Notes under the pieces: model-generated
Database searches by the model: none
Told to the model about the DNA's origin: nothing
Seen by the model: the letters and a program-made list of their open reading frames with translations, nothing else
Shown here: one piece after another, positions 35,346-47,660 of the stretch
How positions within the stretch are numbered: position 1 is the stretch's first letter
Layout: each line of letters begins with the position of its first letter
Translations under genes and position numbers: made by a program
Assembly: GCA_963921425.1 (NCBI GenBank)
Contig: OY992834.1
Span: 13,766,164-13,830,163 of the forward strand
Reading direction: 5' to 3'
Length of the DNA stretch: 64,000 bases
From: Dryas octopetala
Taxonomy: Eukaryota; Streptophyta; Magnoliopsida; Rosales; Rosaceae

Positions 35346-36598
35346 ATGGACAACAAAGATGATACTAATGACAAAGGGCTATTTTCACATCTTGCTGGAT
35401 ATGCTACTGGACACTACCCACAGCATGGATCATACCCTCCACAAGGATATGGATATCCCCCACAACCGTATGCACCACCTGGGTACCCTCCTCAAGGTGG
35501 GTACCCTCCCCAAGGCGGGTACCCTCCATCTGGATATCCTCCTCCTGGGGGATATCCACCAAGCGCCTATCCTGCTCCTGGTGGATACCCACCGGCCGGT
35601 TATCCAGGTCCATCAGCTCCATACCATTCAGGTCATTCAGGTACCCTATCACTTTCACCTAGTTGTCTATTATTATGATGTGCTAATATTTTGGAAGAAA
35701 GTGGGATAGAGGTCAGGAAAAAACTTGAGTATGTGGGATGAGTGTGAATTTGGAGTTACTAGACTATTCTTAATTTTAAAATCTATTATTGTAATTGTTG
35801 GAAGTACTAAGGCTATGCTTGAGATTGCTTATACGACAATTGACAATGAGGTTTCTCTTAATAATAGTTTACATAAAGTGTAATATGTGAGTAGAGTTCA
35901 GTTTCAGTCATGACATTAGTAAAGCTATACCTGAACTGGCCTTCCATGGATTCTGTTGTGACAGATAGATTAAAGGAGTCATCCTAGAGGGTGGGTTTTC
36001 TCCTATTTTTAATTTTATTTTACCTCTAATTACAAAATTGACAGTCAGAACCTTGCTGAACATTAGGACTGTCCAAGAACCAAACTGAACCACTCAAGCA
36101 ATCCAAACAAATCAAATTTTTGTTCGATCACCATATTCTTAAATGTGAATAGTTAGAAGGCTGTTGGTAGAGTTACACATACCATTCCACCTTGTTTTGG
36201 TAGATCACAAGCATTAATTAGAGTTTCAGGATATTGTTCTTGGGCATCAATTTATTGCAATTGCATGTAATATATATGCTATTCCACTATTTTTGTTGCA
36301 ATTTTGTTGACTGAAAATTATTTCAGGGCATGGATCTGGTATGGGAATGGGAGGGATGTTAGCTGGGGGTGCTGCCGCCGCAGCTGCTGCTTACGGAGCT
36401 CAGCATCTTGTGCATGGGAGTCACCATGGCTATGGTTATGGAGGTCACCAAGGCTATGGTTATGGAGGTCACCATGGCTATGGTCATGGCAAGTTCAAAC
36501 ATGGCCATGGTCATGGCAAGTTCAAGCATGGCAAATTTAAGCATGGCAAATTTGGCAAGCGCTTTGGGTTTGGGGGCAAGTTCAAGAAATGGAAGTGA
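35346..36598 (+). CDS. Glycine/proline-rich protein 1 (XYPPX-repeat, GPRP family)
   Basis: Two exons, 35346-35640 and 36327-36598, join in phase to give 188 residues. The start MDNKDDTNDKGLFSHLAG is conserved with GPRP2. Residues about 25-95 are repeats of GYPP and GGYPP with Gln, Ser and Ala. Then comes an Ala-rich hydrophobic segment (GMLAGGAAAAAAAYGA), then His/Gly/Tyr repeats (HHGYGYGG) and a basic tail of HGKFKHG units ending GKFKKWK. These proteins are conserved in plants, are small and probably membrane- or condensate-associated through the Ala segment; their biochemical role is not established. An untranslated leader exon (from about 34545) and an intron ending TTTTGTAG at 35335 precede the start codon. 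A paralogue is at 52500-53934, and damaged leader copies lie between them. Confidence 0.92.
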
Positions 36599-37504
36599 TG
36601 TAATAGTGGATTCATGATCAAAGTTTCTCTATTGATAATGTAATACAATACTACAATTGGCTTTCTAATAATTACTTCAGACAGGCGTTTTTGGAATTTT
36701 TTTTTTTTTCTGAAAAGCTGCTATTATATATGTCATTTTGTTCTTCTTGTTCCTATGATGTAAATATGTTTCTCTTCTATCGTGAATAAGAATGAGTATT
36801 AATTTTTAAAAGTATGACAGTTTGAGTAGAAACCATTGAATGATTTTCTTTCTTTTCTTTTTATGCTGAAACTAATTTAAGGTTTCTTGTTTCCCGAATA
36901 AATTCAAGGATTCATTAATGCCGTGGTGTTCTAACTTGTAACTATGTTCAAAATGTAATCCAATCCGTTCAAATCAACCGGTCAAGTTTGATTGAAATTT
37001 CAATGACCAGTGTATTGGATTGAACCTTTTTTTGGTGGCCATGGTATTGGATTGAACTTTTAAATTCAAGAACTGATATCATTTTTACCTTTTGACGAAT
37101 TCTCTAACTAAAACGCCGTTTGAGATTGCGGTGGAGGACCTAAAAGATGCTGTAGATGACAATTTTTAATCACCTACAACAATTTTGATATTTGGTTAAA
37201 AAATTTAAAATTGTTTTCCCTACAATTCTCAATTCCCCACAACAAAAATAGAAAACAGGTTTCTACATACTTTTGAAAACTGCAGTAAATCACAGCAACA
37301 ATTTAATAATTATACACGGCCACAACAATTTTACATTAACATTTACCAAACACTTTGATATTGTTTTTGCACTCATAGCACTTTTGAAAACATAGTTTAT
37401 CAAACACTCAATTGTTTTATTTTACAGCTGACTTTACTTCACAGCTGTTTTACTTCACAGCTGTTTTTCTTCACGGCAATAGTAAATTGGAAGATTTTGA
37501 AGGC
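36599..37504. other. GPRP1 3' UTR and decayed MITE-like sequence
   Basis: The first ~200 bases are the likely 3' UTR. 37110-37490 has 'AACGCCGTTTGA' at one end, 'CACGGCAATAG' near the other, and inner 'CAGCTGTTTTACTTCACAGC' repeats, like an old hAT-type MITE. The stretch 36885-36975 ('TAACTATGTTCAAAATGTAA') reappears at 42600-42670 after the broken leader copy. No gene was seen. Confidence 0.45.
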
Positions 37505-38070
37505 ATTTGAAATTATAAAAATTATGTATAATTTAAATATTTTGATAAAATTATGTTCTACATCTATATCTATAAACATAAAGGAAGCTTTTCCAATTTT
37601 ATGGGACAATATTGTCCATGATTAATAAAAATGTTATGTAAAATAAATTTACGTAAAAGGGATAAATTCGTAAAATACAATCTTAAAAGAGGTGGCAACG
37701 ACCTCCTCCTGATAGGCAACAATCTGTTTAGTTCCTTGTCTATCTTATAAATAGGCAATGGAAGATTCTTTGCATATTGTGATGAAGTCATTGCCTATGA
37801 ATTGTTGGAGATCAAGTTTTCAGTTGTTGCCTGTTCGAGGATAAGCAACGAATTCAGATGTTGCCTAGCTATCCCATGTTTTTTTGTAGCTTGATTTTCT
37901 AAACACCCAACATATAAAATAGTAAATAGGCAACCATGTGCACCAATAATTTTCTTATATTGACCTATCATATCCAATCATTCGTCAATAAAATTTTGAT
38001 TTTACTTGTCAATCTCAATTCAAATTTGATAAGTGTATAAAAAGTATTAAATACGCAAATATGTGAACTA

Positions 38071-38257
38071 ATAATTTTTTTTTTTTTGTAATTGAGGGTA
38101 TGCTGAGCCAACTTTCGCGCATCAGACTAATCCCTTGGGCTGGTCAAAGGCAGACAATCCACACCGGGCCTAGGGGATTCACAAAGAATTTTACCTTTCT
38201 TACTGCCTGGCTTCAAGGGTTGAACTGGAGACTCGAAGTCAGGTGTCTGGGTTTACA
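38071..38257 (-). mobile_element. tRNA-derived SINE in minisatellite
   Basis: On the minus strand the element reads a B-box-like AGTTCAACCC region, then 'GAATCCCCTAGGCCCGGTGT', 'AAGGGATTAGTCTGATGCGC', 'AGTTGGCTCAGCATACCCTC' and a poly-A tail (the T-run at 38071-38084). It interrupts a minisatellite unit that is continuous elsewhere in the array. A clear TSD was not resolved. Confidence 0.65.
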
Positions 38258-39284
38258 GCTAATCCAATAATGACATTCATCAATGAAAAATATTGTTTTT
38301 ACATGTCAGTCACAATTCAAATTTTACAGGTGTCTAAAAAATACTAAATAGGCAAATATGTGAACCAATAATTTTTTTTTCTAATTGATGTATCACATCC
38401 AATCTAATTTTATGTGTCAGTCCCAATTCAAATTTGACTGGCGTAAAAAAGTATTAAATAGCAAATATATGAATCAATAATTTGCTCTCATTGACGTGTA
38501 ACCCCCAATTCAAATTTGACAGGTGTCTGAAAATAGTAGATAGACAAATATATGAACCCATAATTTGCTCTAATTAAGGGTATCATAACCAATCCAATAA
38601 TCATATTCATCAATGAAAAATATTGATTTTACATGTCTGTCCCAATTCAAATTTGACAGGTGTCTAAAAATACTAAATAGGCAAATATGCGAACCAATAA
38701 TTTTATCTAATTGACGTATCACATCGATCCAATCTGATTTTACATGTCAGTCCCAATTCAAAATTGACATGTGTCTAAAAAAGTATTAAATAGGCAAATA
38801 TATGATTTCTCTAATTAACGTATCATATCTCATCTAATAATGACATTCATGTCAGTCCCAATTTAAATTTGACAAATGTCTAAAAATACTAAATAGGCAG
38901 ATATGCGAACTAGTAATTTTCTCTAACTGACGTATCACATCCAATCTGATTTATGTGTTAGTCCCAATTCAAAATTCAAATTTGACAGGTGTTTTAAAAA
39001 ATATTAAATAGACAAATATGTGACGAATAATTTGCTCTACTTGACGTGTCATATCCAATCTAAGAATGACATTCGTCAATGTAGATTATTGATTTTACGT
39101 GTCAACCTCAATTCAAATTTGACATGTGTTTAAAAGTGACACATGGACAAATATTATATGGAACATCGATGTGTTATTACCAATCAGCATACACCACATG
39201 TCCAAGAAATCCCTGGCAATTTTATATATAATAAGGCCGATGAGGTCTCATATGCACATTCCGAATTTTCCTAAAATCATTATT

Positions 39285-39362
39285 ATGCCTTGCAATTTCT
39301 ATTGCTTTATAACCACTCTTGTTCTCTGTTCTATATTCATTGTGGGATGTGCTTCTATTTAA
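39285..39362 (+). CDS. Small ORF in macro-repeat unit 1, signal-peptide-like
   Basis: ATG to stop encodes 25 residues beginning MPCNFYCFITTLVLCSIFIV, a hydrophobic signal-peptide-like sequence. A TATATATAATAAGG box lies ~60 bases upstream. The ATG and the first 14 codons are kept in units 2-4 (44207, 46123, 48403; MPC-L/F-YCF-V/I-TTLVL), where an extra base shifts the frame and extends the ORF to 65, 93 and 71 residues. Downstream, 'CTTACACCAAAGAGGCCTAA' repeats encode LTPKRPK in one frame. No family was recognised. It may be a real secreted-peptide gene, or a chance ORF in a repeat. Confidence 0.3.
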   Translation: MPCNFYCFITTLVLCSIFIVGCASI

Positions 39363-40245
39363 CCCTTCTTGTCTATGAAATATTACCTTCTAATTATTAG
39401 CTGGATTTGATCGGATCAATGATTTACCAGATACAAAAGAATAACCTCCTTGCTGAAGGACAGAGCTCAACAGACGCCTGAGGCTTAGGAAGTTGCCTTA
39501 GCCTGATCTTACACCAAAGAGGCCTAAGCAGACTCCTGAGGCATTGGAAGTTGCTTGAGCTTGAGCTTACACCAAAGAGGCCTAAGACAAAGGAATGTGT
39601 ATTCTTTTTCCAAAGAAAGTGAGGAGGAAATGGAAGTCTAGCTAGATCTCCAGATTTTGACGGTGGGAAAAAACCAAATGATGGAAGTATGCAATCCACC
39701 AACAATACTTATATATTAACCTTGAAGGAAAACAATTGTATAGTGAACATATATAATGTATACACGTTTTTGTTTCTATATATATTCAGTATACTTTTCT
39801 TTAATTAGCATTTAAATTTCATTTCACATTTAATTTTATTGTATTTTGTGATTAGCTAAAAACCTGATGTCGGTTCATGTAATGCAGACCCAAATATTAA
39901 GAAACACTAAAAGAACGCACAAAGGCCCATTGACGCTCGATCTAATGACCCATGCACCACAATTTGTGTTTAGTCAACCCATGTTATGTCAAGCAACCAT
40001 ACATGCAAACTTATACAAAGTTATTACACCATGCTTGCACATTAATTAGGTCACTTTTTAATCATCAGTTATAAGGGTTATTTATACCAAAAATAAACCA
40101 AGATATACTTTGTGCATCTCCAAACCCACATAAGTTATTAGGTAAAGTCCCATATTATTTATGTAGCTTGAGTAGAAACACAAATTTAATCATATACCAT
40201 AACCCTAAATCAGACAAAAAAACCAAATCAATCGAGCCATAACCT

Positions 40246-40600
40246 CATGTCCCAAATCAAATCAACATGCATTCAGCTAAAACCCATAAACACTTGTTCA
40301 GTCACCTAACTATCCATAAAAATCACCATAGTTGCCCCAAAACAAGTAGAGAGAGAGAGAGAGAGAGAGGAGAACGAAGAAAACGAAGGGAGACAGTGAA
40401 AAGAGGGATAAAAAGAGAGATGAAAACACCATTAAGACAAGGGTCATGTGACGTGCATGTGACTACTTTTAATAGTAAATTAGAGGGAGTTGGACAGAAC
40501 TCCCATGTTTACAAATGAAACATAATTAAGAGACTTTTTTTTTTGGCCAAGAATAATTAAGAGACTTTAATCCTTAAATAAGATTAAATATTCAATATTA
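40246..40600. other. GA-repeat stretch and tiny retro-insertion upstream of leader copy 2
   Basis: A (GA)n run at 40351-40370 is followed by GAAGAAAACGAAGG-type purine-rich DNA. At 40538-40552 a 15-base insert (TTTTTTTGGCCAAGA) sits between two perfect 16-bp copies of ATAATTAAGAGACTTT (40522-40537, 40553-40568). This looks like a very short retrotransposed SINE tail. Confidence 0.6.
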
Positions 40601-42600
40601 AGTTTCGCGCACATGCGTTTGTTTTTGTGTTTAAGGTCAAATGCCTCCAAGGAATTGGGCATGCAACCTTAAGAGGGACAGCGAGAAACATTTCCAAAAT
40701 AAATTGCCACACCACAAACTACCATCCCAACACTCTGCAACATCAATTTGGTGATTTGCACAAAAATTAAAAACAGCAACTTTGTGAGCGATCTCTATAT
40801 TCCTCACTAGCTATTCTCTTCTTTTCTTTTATCAATAATTCTATTATTTGTTTCTACAATCTTGATAATGTTTCATTGCTCTAAGAAATTTTCTTCTAGG
40901 TTTGTGGATCTATGAATTTGTTTGTCTTCGATCTCTTTTGTTTCTTTGTTGTTGAATGCAGTGAATGGAATTGCTTCCTAACCGCTTTCCTTAATTTTCA
41001 TTTTTCTCAAAACTTTGCAATTTCATGACATGGGTTTCTCATTTGAATCACAATGCTGCAATATTGGTCATGTAATGCATGTGTGACATCATGGATTACG
41101 AATCCTAGAAAAGGAGTTCTCTTTCTGGGTTTTTGGATTTATGGAATTGCTTCCATCTTTCCCAAAACTAAGGTTTTTATAAACATGGGTTTCTTTTTTT
41201 CACTGTGATCATTATCCATAATGTACTTGATATAAACTTTGCTAAGTTACGTCCTGATCTTTAAATTGTCCTTTGGCCAAATCCTTAACAAAAAAAGAAA
41301 AAAAAAAAACATAAGTGTAGCAAAAATTGGACGAATATATATTTAATCGTATGGTATCATGGGGTAATTGGATGCTTTGTTATTTGTGTATTCCTTAGGT
41401 AATACTTGGAAAATGTTATGTTTTTTTTTTTGGGGGGGAGAGGGGTGTAAATTCTGTCATCTTAGCTATAAGATAAAGATTGGAATGTATTCTTTAAATC
41501 GATCTTCTCATTTATTAGATGTAAATGTCCAAAAGTATGGGCTCATACATAGCATATCCAGTCATTTTTTTATATTTTTCTCCAATTTGAGGATAGTTAG
41601 GGGAAAAAGTTAGATTTGGGGAAGGTCTCTCTAATGCTAAAGTTGAAATTTTCCCTAAATCTTTTTTTTGTTTGGGTTTCTAGTCTAAAATCTGACTATT
41701 GGAGGTTTGAGCAGAGTTTGGGGAGCCCCATTTATTTAACTAATTGATTTGGGAAAAATTTTAGGAAAATCTCAAATTTGAGAAGATTTTAGAAAATGGT
41801 TGGAACTGTGTTTTATATCATCTTTTCCTAAATTTAAATTTGGGGAAAAGTTTAGGGAAGAACCGAAGATGCTCTTAGGGATGAATCGATCATAGAGGCG
41901 TGCTAGCCCCAAAGGAGTGTGTTCATTTTATCGAACTTTCTGAAAATTTCAAAACTGAGAAGAATGTTTTGATTGTTTTAATTAGAAGTGTATGTGTACC
42001 CTGTGGACATGTTTGAAAATTGAAACAATATATATATAGGTTCATCTTTGCCTTCATCTCATACATACGGGCCTGAACATATGAATTCCCATCTTACACT
42101 CTTTCATTTTATGTCGTATCGTATCTCCAATATCTTTTCATTTTGCTTCATCCCATGTTAGTCTTGACTGATCTCTTACATCTTTTACTTCATGTTTTAT
42201 ATGTCTGTACTATCTAAATCTAGTTTCTCTTATCGATCTTATCATAATATATAGGTTTTTTATTCTGTCTTTTCTAGTTACTCCTTTCATCCATCACTGC
42301 ATTCTCATATCCACTACATGGACGTGTGCTGCGCTTACATTTGATGTATTTAGAGAGTTGAATTGCTGATATTCACCCCAATTTGTTATATAACTTGTGC
42401 ACAAATGTTGGTCCCAAGATGATCTCTTTGAATTCAAAGTTTAGCAGAATAATTGTTGCTATTGACTATAACCTGTGAAGTAGAAACTATTTTGATAAAA
42501 GAACTTCGATCTGTTTTAACAGTAAATGATCATATGGTTGCCCAGAAATTTAAGAATCTTTCCAGACATATCTTGTACATATATTTTGTGAACACTTCTC
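40600..42600 (+). pseudogene. GPRP leader copy without coding region
   Basis: This region matches the GPRP2 promoter, untranslated leader and leader intron (50305-52385) nearly base for base (for example 'AACTACCATCCCAACACTCT' and 'CATACGGGCCTGAACATATG' in both). It stops in the leader intron at 'GTGAACACTTCTCAG' and switches at about 42600 to sequence like GPRP1 3' flank (36895-36970). The XYPPX coding exons are missing, so it is a GPRP gene body deleted between its 5' intron and 3' flank. The CGCG box of the active genes is altered here (CGCGCACATGCG). Confidence 0.87.
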
Positions 42601-42711
42601 AGACTAATAATTCAAGGATTTATTAGTCCTGTGGTGTTGTAACTATGTTCAAATTCTAATCCAATCCGTTCAATAAGACAGATTCTCTGACTAACATCTT
42701 GTAGGCATTTG

Positions 42712-45445
42712 AAATTATAAAAATTATGTATAATTTAAATCTTTTGATAAAATTATGTTCTACATCTATATCTATAAACATAAAGGAAACTTTTCCAATT
42801 TAATGGGACAAAATTGTTCATGGTTAATAAAAATGTTATGTAAATTAAATTTACTTAAACGGGATGCATTCGCAAAATACAATCGTAAAAGAGGAGGCAA
42901 CATCCTCATGATAGGCAACAACCTCAAAGAGGAGGCAACGACCTCCTCGTGATAGGCAATCGATCTGTTTAGTTCCTTGCCTATATTACAAATAGGCAAT
43001 GGAAGATTTGTTGCCTATTGTGATGAAGTCATTGCTTATGAATTATTCGAGATCAAGTTTTCAGTCGTCAACTATTCGTGCGAGATAAGCAACAAATTCC
43101 AATGATGCCTATTCCATGTTTCTTTTAGTGTGATTTGATCTAAACACCCAACATAAAAAATAGTAATTAGGCAACTATGTGAACCAATATAATTTGTTTT
43201 AATTGACGTATCATATCTAATCTAATAATGACATTTGTCAATAAAATTATTGATTTTACTTGTCAATCCTAATTCAAATTTGACAAGTGTTTAAAAAAGT
43301 ATGAAATAGGCAAATATGTGAACTAATCATTTTCTCTAATTAACATATTCAATCCAATAATAACATTCATCAATGAAAAATATTGATTTTACATGTCAAT
43401 CTTAATTCTGTGTTTACAGTGTCTAAAAAATACTAAATAGGCAAATATGCGAACCAATTATTTTCTCTAATTGACGTATCACATCCAATTTGATTTTACG
43501 TGTCAGTCACAATTCAAATTTGACATGTGTCTACAAAAGTATTAAATAGGGATATATGTGAACCAATAATTTACTCTCATTGATGTGTCATACCCAATCC
43601 AAGAAAGACATTGGTCAATGTAAATTATCGATTTTACGTGTCACTCCCAATTCAAAGTTAACAGGTGTCTAAAAAAAATAGATAGACAAATATGTAAACC
43701 AATTTGCTCTAATTGACGTATCATATACATATCCAATCCAATAATAACATTCATTAATGAAAAATATTGATTTTATATGTCAGTCCCACTTCAAATTTGA
43801 CGAGTGTCTAAAAATACTAAATAGGCAAATATGCGAAGTAATAATTTTCTCTAATTGAGGTATCACATCCAATCTTGTTTTACGTGTCAGTCGCGATTCA
43901 AATTTGATAGGTGTCTAACAAAATATTAAATAGGCAAATATGTGAACCAATAATTTGCTCCAATTGACGTGTCATATCCAATCTAAGAATGACATTTGTC
44001 AATGTAAATTACTGAATTTATATGTCAACCCCAATTCAAATTTGACATGTCTACAAGTGACACATGGATAAATATTATATCGAACATCGATGTGTTATTG
44101 CCAATCAGCATACACCACATGTACAAGAAATCTTTGGCAATTATATATAATAAGGTGCCAAGGAAGTCTCATATGCACATTCCGAATTTTCGATCCTAAA
44201 ATCATTATGCCTTGCAATTTATATTGCTTTGTAACCACTCTTGTTCTTTGGTTTTGTATTCATAGTGGGATACGCCTCTATTTAACCCTTATTATCTATG
44301 AAATATTGTCTTTCAATTGTCAGCTAGATTTGATCGGATCAATGATTTACCAGATACAAAAGTACAACCTCTTTGCTGAAGGACAAAGCTCAGTAGGCAC
44401 CTGAGGCATTGGAAGTTGCTTGAGTTTGATCTTACACCAAAGAGGCCTACTCTTACACCAAAGAGGCCTAAGGCAGAGGAATATGTACTAAATCCTCAAC
44501 TTTTTGGGTCTGCTCTTCTATATAAGTATTGTTGGTCTCTATACTTCCATTTCCTCTTCACTGATGTTGACTTTTTCAAAACTTCTCAACTTTTAAGGAA
44601 AAGGATTGTGTAGTGTGCTGATGATAGGTGGGGTAATGGTAAAATTGGATTAGATTCCCTTCAATGTAACAAAAAAAAAAGAATTGTATTGTTAATAGTG
44701 AACATATTTAATGTATATATACACCTTTTTGTTGCCATACTTGTATCATATAATGAGTATACTTTTCCTTAGCATTTAAATTTCATTTCACATTTCATTT
44801 TATTAGATTATGTTAGTACATGTAATGCAAGCAATTAAGTAGCAGAGAAGACATTCTTGGGTTCGACCTCAGGACCTCAAGGAAGCCTAAGCAATGCCTT
44901 ATCCACCAGACTAAGCAAGTCTTGTGAACATATTCTTCCAATGTATATATTTATACACAATTTAGATATTAAACGGATTACAGGGGTCGTGTCGTGTCAC
45001 TCGTTTAATAAATGGGTCGTGTTCGGGTTTGAGTTTTATGACCCGTTTATTAAACGGGTCGTGTTCGGGTTAAGTGATTTTTTGTAATGTTTGACCTCAA
45101 CATGACACGACCCATTGTCAATCCTATTAGCCACCACAATTTGTGTTTGGTCAACCCATGTTATGTGAAGCAACCAGACAAACTTATACCAAGTTATTAC
45201 ACCATAATGCTTGCACATTAATTCCGTGTCACTTTTTAATCATCGGTTATAATGATTATTTAGACCATAAATAAACCAAGATATACTTTGTGCATCTCCA
45301 CATAAGTTATTAGGTAAAGTCCTATATTATATATTTTTGTAGCCTGATTTGAAACACAAATTTAATCATACCATAACCCTAAATTAGACAAAGAAACCAA
45401 ATCATAACCGTTCTTATTGTTCAAGGGCATTAGTGCAATGTTTCC
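42712..45445. repeat. Macro-repeat unit 2 of 4
   Basis: It starts with the same GAAATTATAAAAATTATGTA text as unit 1, contains the GGCAAC dyad block (here partly duplicated, 42890-42960), a minisatellite array (about 43240-44060), the TATA-like box, the small ORF start (44207), and a 5'-truncated hAT element (44829-45126). It ends at the 'TTTCCTAAAGGGCATTAGTA' junction shared with unit 3. Confidence 0.87.
44829..45126. mobile_element. hAT element, left end deleted
   Basis: The right two-thirds of the hAT element seen complete at 46885-47348 is present (SINE-like 'GGGTTCGACCTCAGGACCT' part, 'GGGTCGTGTTCGGGTT', and the end CCCATTGTCAATCCTA), but the sequence begins abruptly after 'CATGTAATGCA'. 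A deletion took the left end and the host DNA beside it. Confidence 0.85.
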
Positions 45446-47660
45446 TAAAGGGCATTAGTATTAAATAGGGATATATATGAACCAATAATTTGCTCTCATT
45501 GACGTGTCATACCCAATCCAAGAATGACATTGGTCAATGTAAATTTATTGATTTTACGTGTCACCCCCAATTCAATGTTGACATGTGTCTAAAAATAGTA
45601 GATAGACAAATATGTAAACCAATTTGCTCTAATTAACGTATCATATCCAATCCAATAATGACATTTATTAATGAAAAATATTGATTTTATATGTCAGTCC
45701 CAATTCAAATTTGACGAGAGTCTAAAATTACTAAATAGGAAAATATGCGAAGTAATAATTTTCTCTAATTGAGGTATCACATCCAATCTGATTTTACGTG
45801 TCAATCCTGATTCAAATTTAACAGGTGTCTAAAAAAATATTAAATAGGCAAAAATGTGAACCAATAATTTGCTCCAATTGACGTGTCATATCCAATCTAA
45901 GAATGACATTTGTCAATGTAAATTACTGAATTTACGTGTCAACACCAATTCAAATTTGACATGTGTCTAAAAGTGACACATGGACAAATATTATATGGAA
46001 CATCGATGTGTTATTGTCAATCAGCATACACCACATGTACAAGAAATCCTTGGAAATTATATATAATAAGGTGCCAAGGAGGTCTCATATGCACATTCCG
46101 AATTTTCGATCCTAAAATCATTATGCCTTGCAATTTATATTGCTTTGTAACCACTCTTGTTCTCTGGTTTTATATTCATAGTGGGATATGCATTTATTTA
46201 GCCCTTATTGTCTATGAAATATTGTCTTTCAATTGTCAGTTAGATTTGATTGGATCAATGATTTACCAGACACAAAAGTACAACCTCCTTGCCCAAAGAC
46301 AAAGCTCAGCAGGCACATGGGGCATTGGAAGTTGCTTGAGCTTGATCTTACACCAAAGAGGCCTACTCTTACACCAAAGAGGCCTAAGGCAGAGGAATAT
46401 GTAATAAATCCTCAACTTTTGGGTCTGCTCTTCTATATAAGTATTGTTGGTCTCTAGAATTCCATTTCCTCTTCACTGATGTTGACTTTTTCAAAACCTC
46501 TCAACATTTAAGGAAAAGGATTGTGTAGTGTGGTGAGGGTGGGTGGGGTAATGGTTAAGATTATACTAGATCCAGGATTCAATTCCCTACAATATAACCA
46601 AAAAAAAAATTTGTACAATGAACAGTGAACATATTTAATGTATATATACACGTACCTTTTTGTTGCCATACTTGTATCATATAATCAGTATACTTTTCTT
46701 TAGCATTTAAAATTCATTTCACATTTCATTTTATTGTACGTATTTTGTGTTTAGACGCTAAGAAAATGGTGCCCAAGCAAGGCGAATCAATAGATTATGT
46801 CAATACATGTAATGCTGACCCAAATATTAAGAGACACTAAAGAGTGCACAAAGGCACATTGAGACACTCGATCTGATGAGCCACTAGGGGTGGCAATTTC
46901 AGACACAACACGATAAGACGACTCGAAGTTAGCGAGTTTGGGTGAGGCATAAATAGGTGTGGGTCAAATTCAGGTCAACCAGCCAAACACGAGTAAAAAA
47001 AGGGTGGGTTTCAGGTCAACCCGCATAACCCAAATATGACCCGAATAACCCATTTAGTTGTATAACATGTCTTAATATTAAAAATATAAGCAATTAAGTA
47101 GCAGAGAAGAAATTCTGGGGTTCGACCTTAGGACCTTAAGAAAGCCTAAGCAATGCCTTATCCACCAGACTAAGCAATTTTTGTGAACTTATTCTTCCAA
47201 TGTATATATTTATACACAATTTAGATATTATACGGGTTACACGGGTAGTGTCGTGTCACTCGTTTAATAAACGGGTCGTGTTCGGGTTAAGTGATTTTTT
47301 GTAATGTTTGACATCAACACGACACGACCCGACCCATTGTCAATCCTATGAGCCACCACAATTTGTGTTTGGTCAACCCATGTTATGTGAAGCAACCAGA
47401 CAAACTTATACCAAGTTATTACACCATAATGCTTGCACATTAATTCTGTGTCACTTTTTAATCATTGGTTATAAGGATTATTTATACCATAAATAAACCA
47501 AGATATACTTTGTGCATCTCCACATAAGTTATTAGGTAAAGTCCTATATTATTTTTGTAGCCTGAGTAGAAACACAAATTTAATCATACCATAACCCTAA
47601 ATTAGACAAAGAAACCAAATCATAACCGTTCTTATTGTTCAAGGGCATTAGTGCAATGTT
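45446..47660. repeat. Macro-repeat unit 3 of 4
   Basis: It begins GGGCATTAGTATTAAATA directly after unit 2. It holds a shorter minisatellite array (about 45460-45990), the TATA-like box near 46063, the small ORF start (46123), and a complete hAT insertion (46885-47348). Identity with unit 4 is very high. Confidence 0.9.
46885..47348. mobile_element. Complete non-autonomous hAT element with 8-bp TSD
   Basis: The ends TAGGGGTGGCAAT and ATTGTCAATCCTA are imperfect inverted repeats, and TGAGCCAC flanks both (46877-46884, 47349-47356), the exact 8-bp TSD of hAT. Unit 4 carries the undisturbed site ('GATGAGCCACCACAATTTG' at about 49150-49168), and unit 2 a truncated copy of the same insertion. The interior has CG-rich 'ACCCGAATAACCC' and 'CGGGTCGTGTTCGGG' text and no transposase. 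Confidence 0.93.

Larger units (their letters stand above)
37505..40245. repeat. Macro-repeat unit 1 of 4
   Basis: The unit begins GAAATTATAAAAATTATGTA and carries a 'GGCAAC/GTTGCC' dyad-rich block (37680-37880), a minisatellite array (about 37960-39150, about nine units of ~100-135 bp with core CCCAATTCAAATTTGACAGG), then a ~1-kb block with TATATATAATAAGG near 39224, a small ORF at 39285, and a 'CACCACAATTTGTGTTTNGT' region near 39957. It is the most divergent copy and carries a SINE insertion at about 38071-38257. Confidence 0.85.

Noticed and set aside
44850-44900. tRNA gene suggested by GGGTTCGACCTC
   Set aside because: Only a B-box-like motif is present; no cloverleaf can be drawn, and it sits inside hAT/SINE-like sequence duplicated at 47112.
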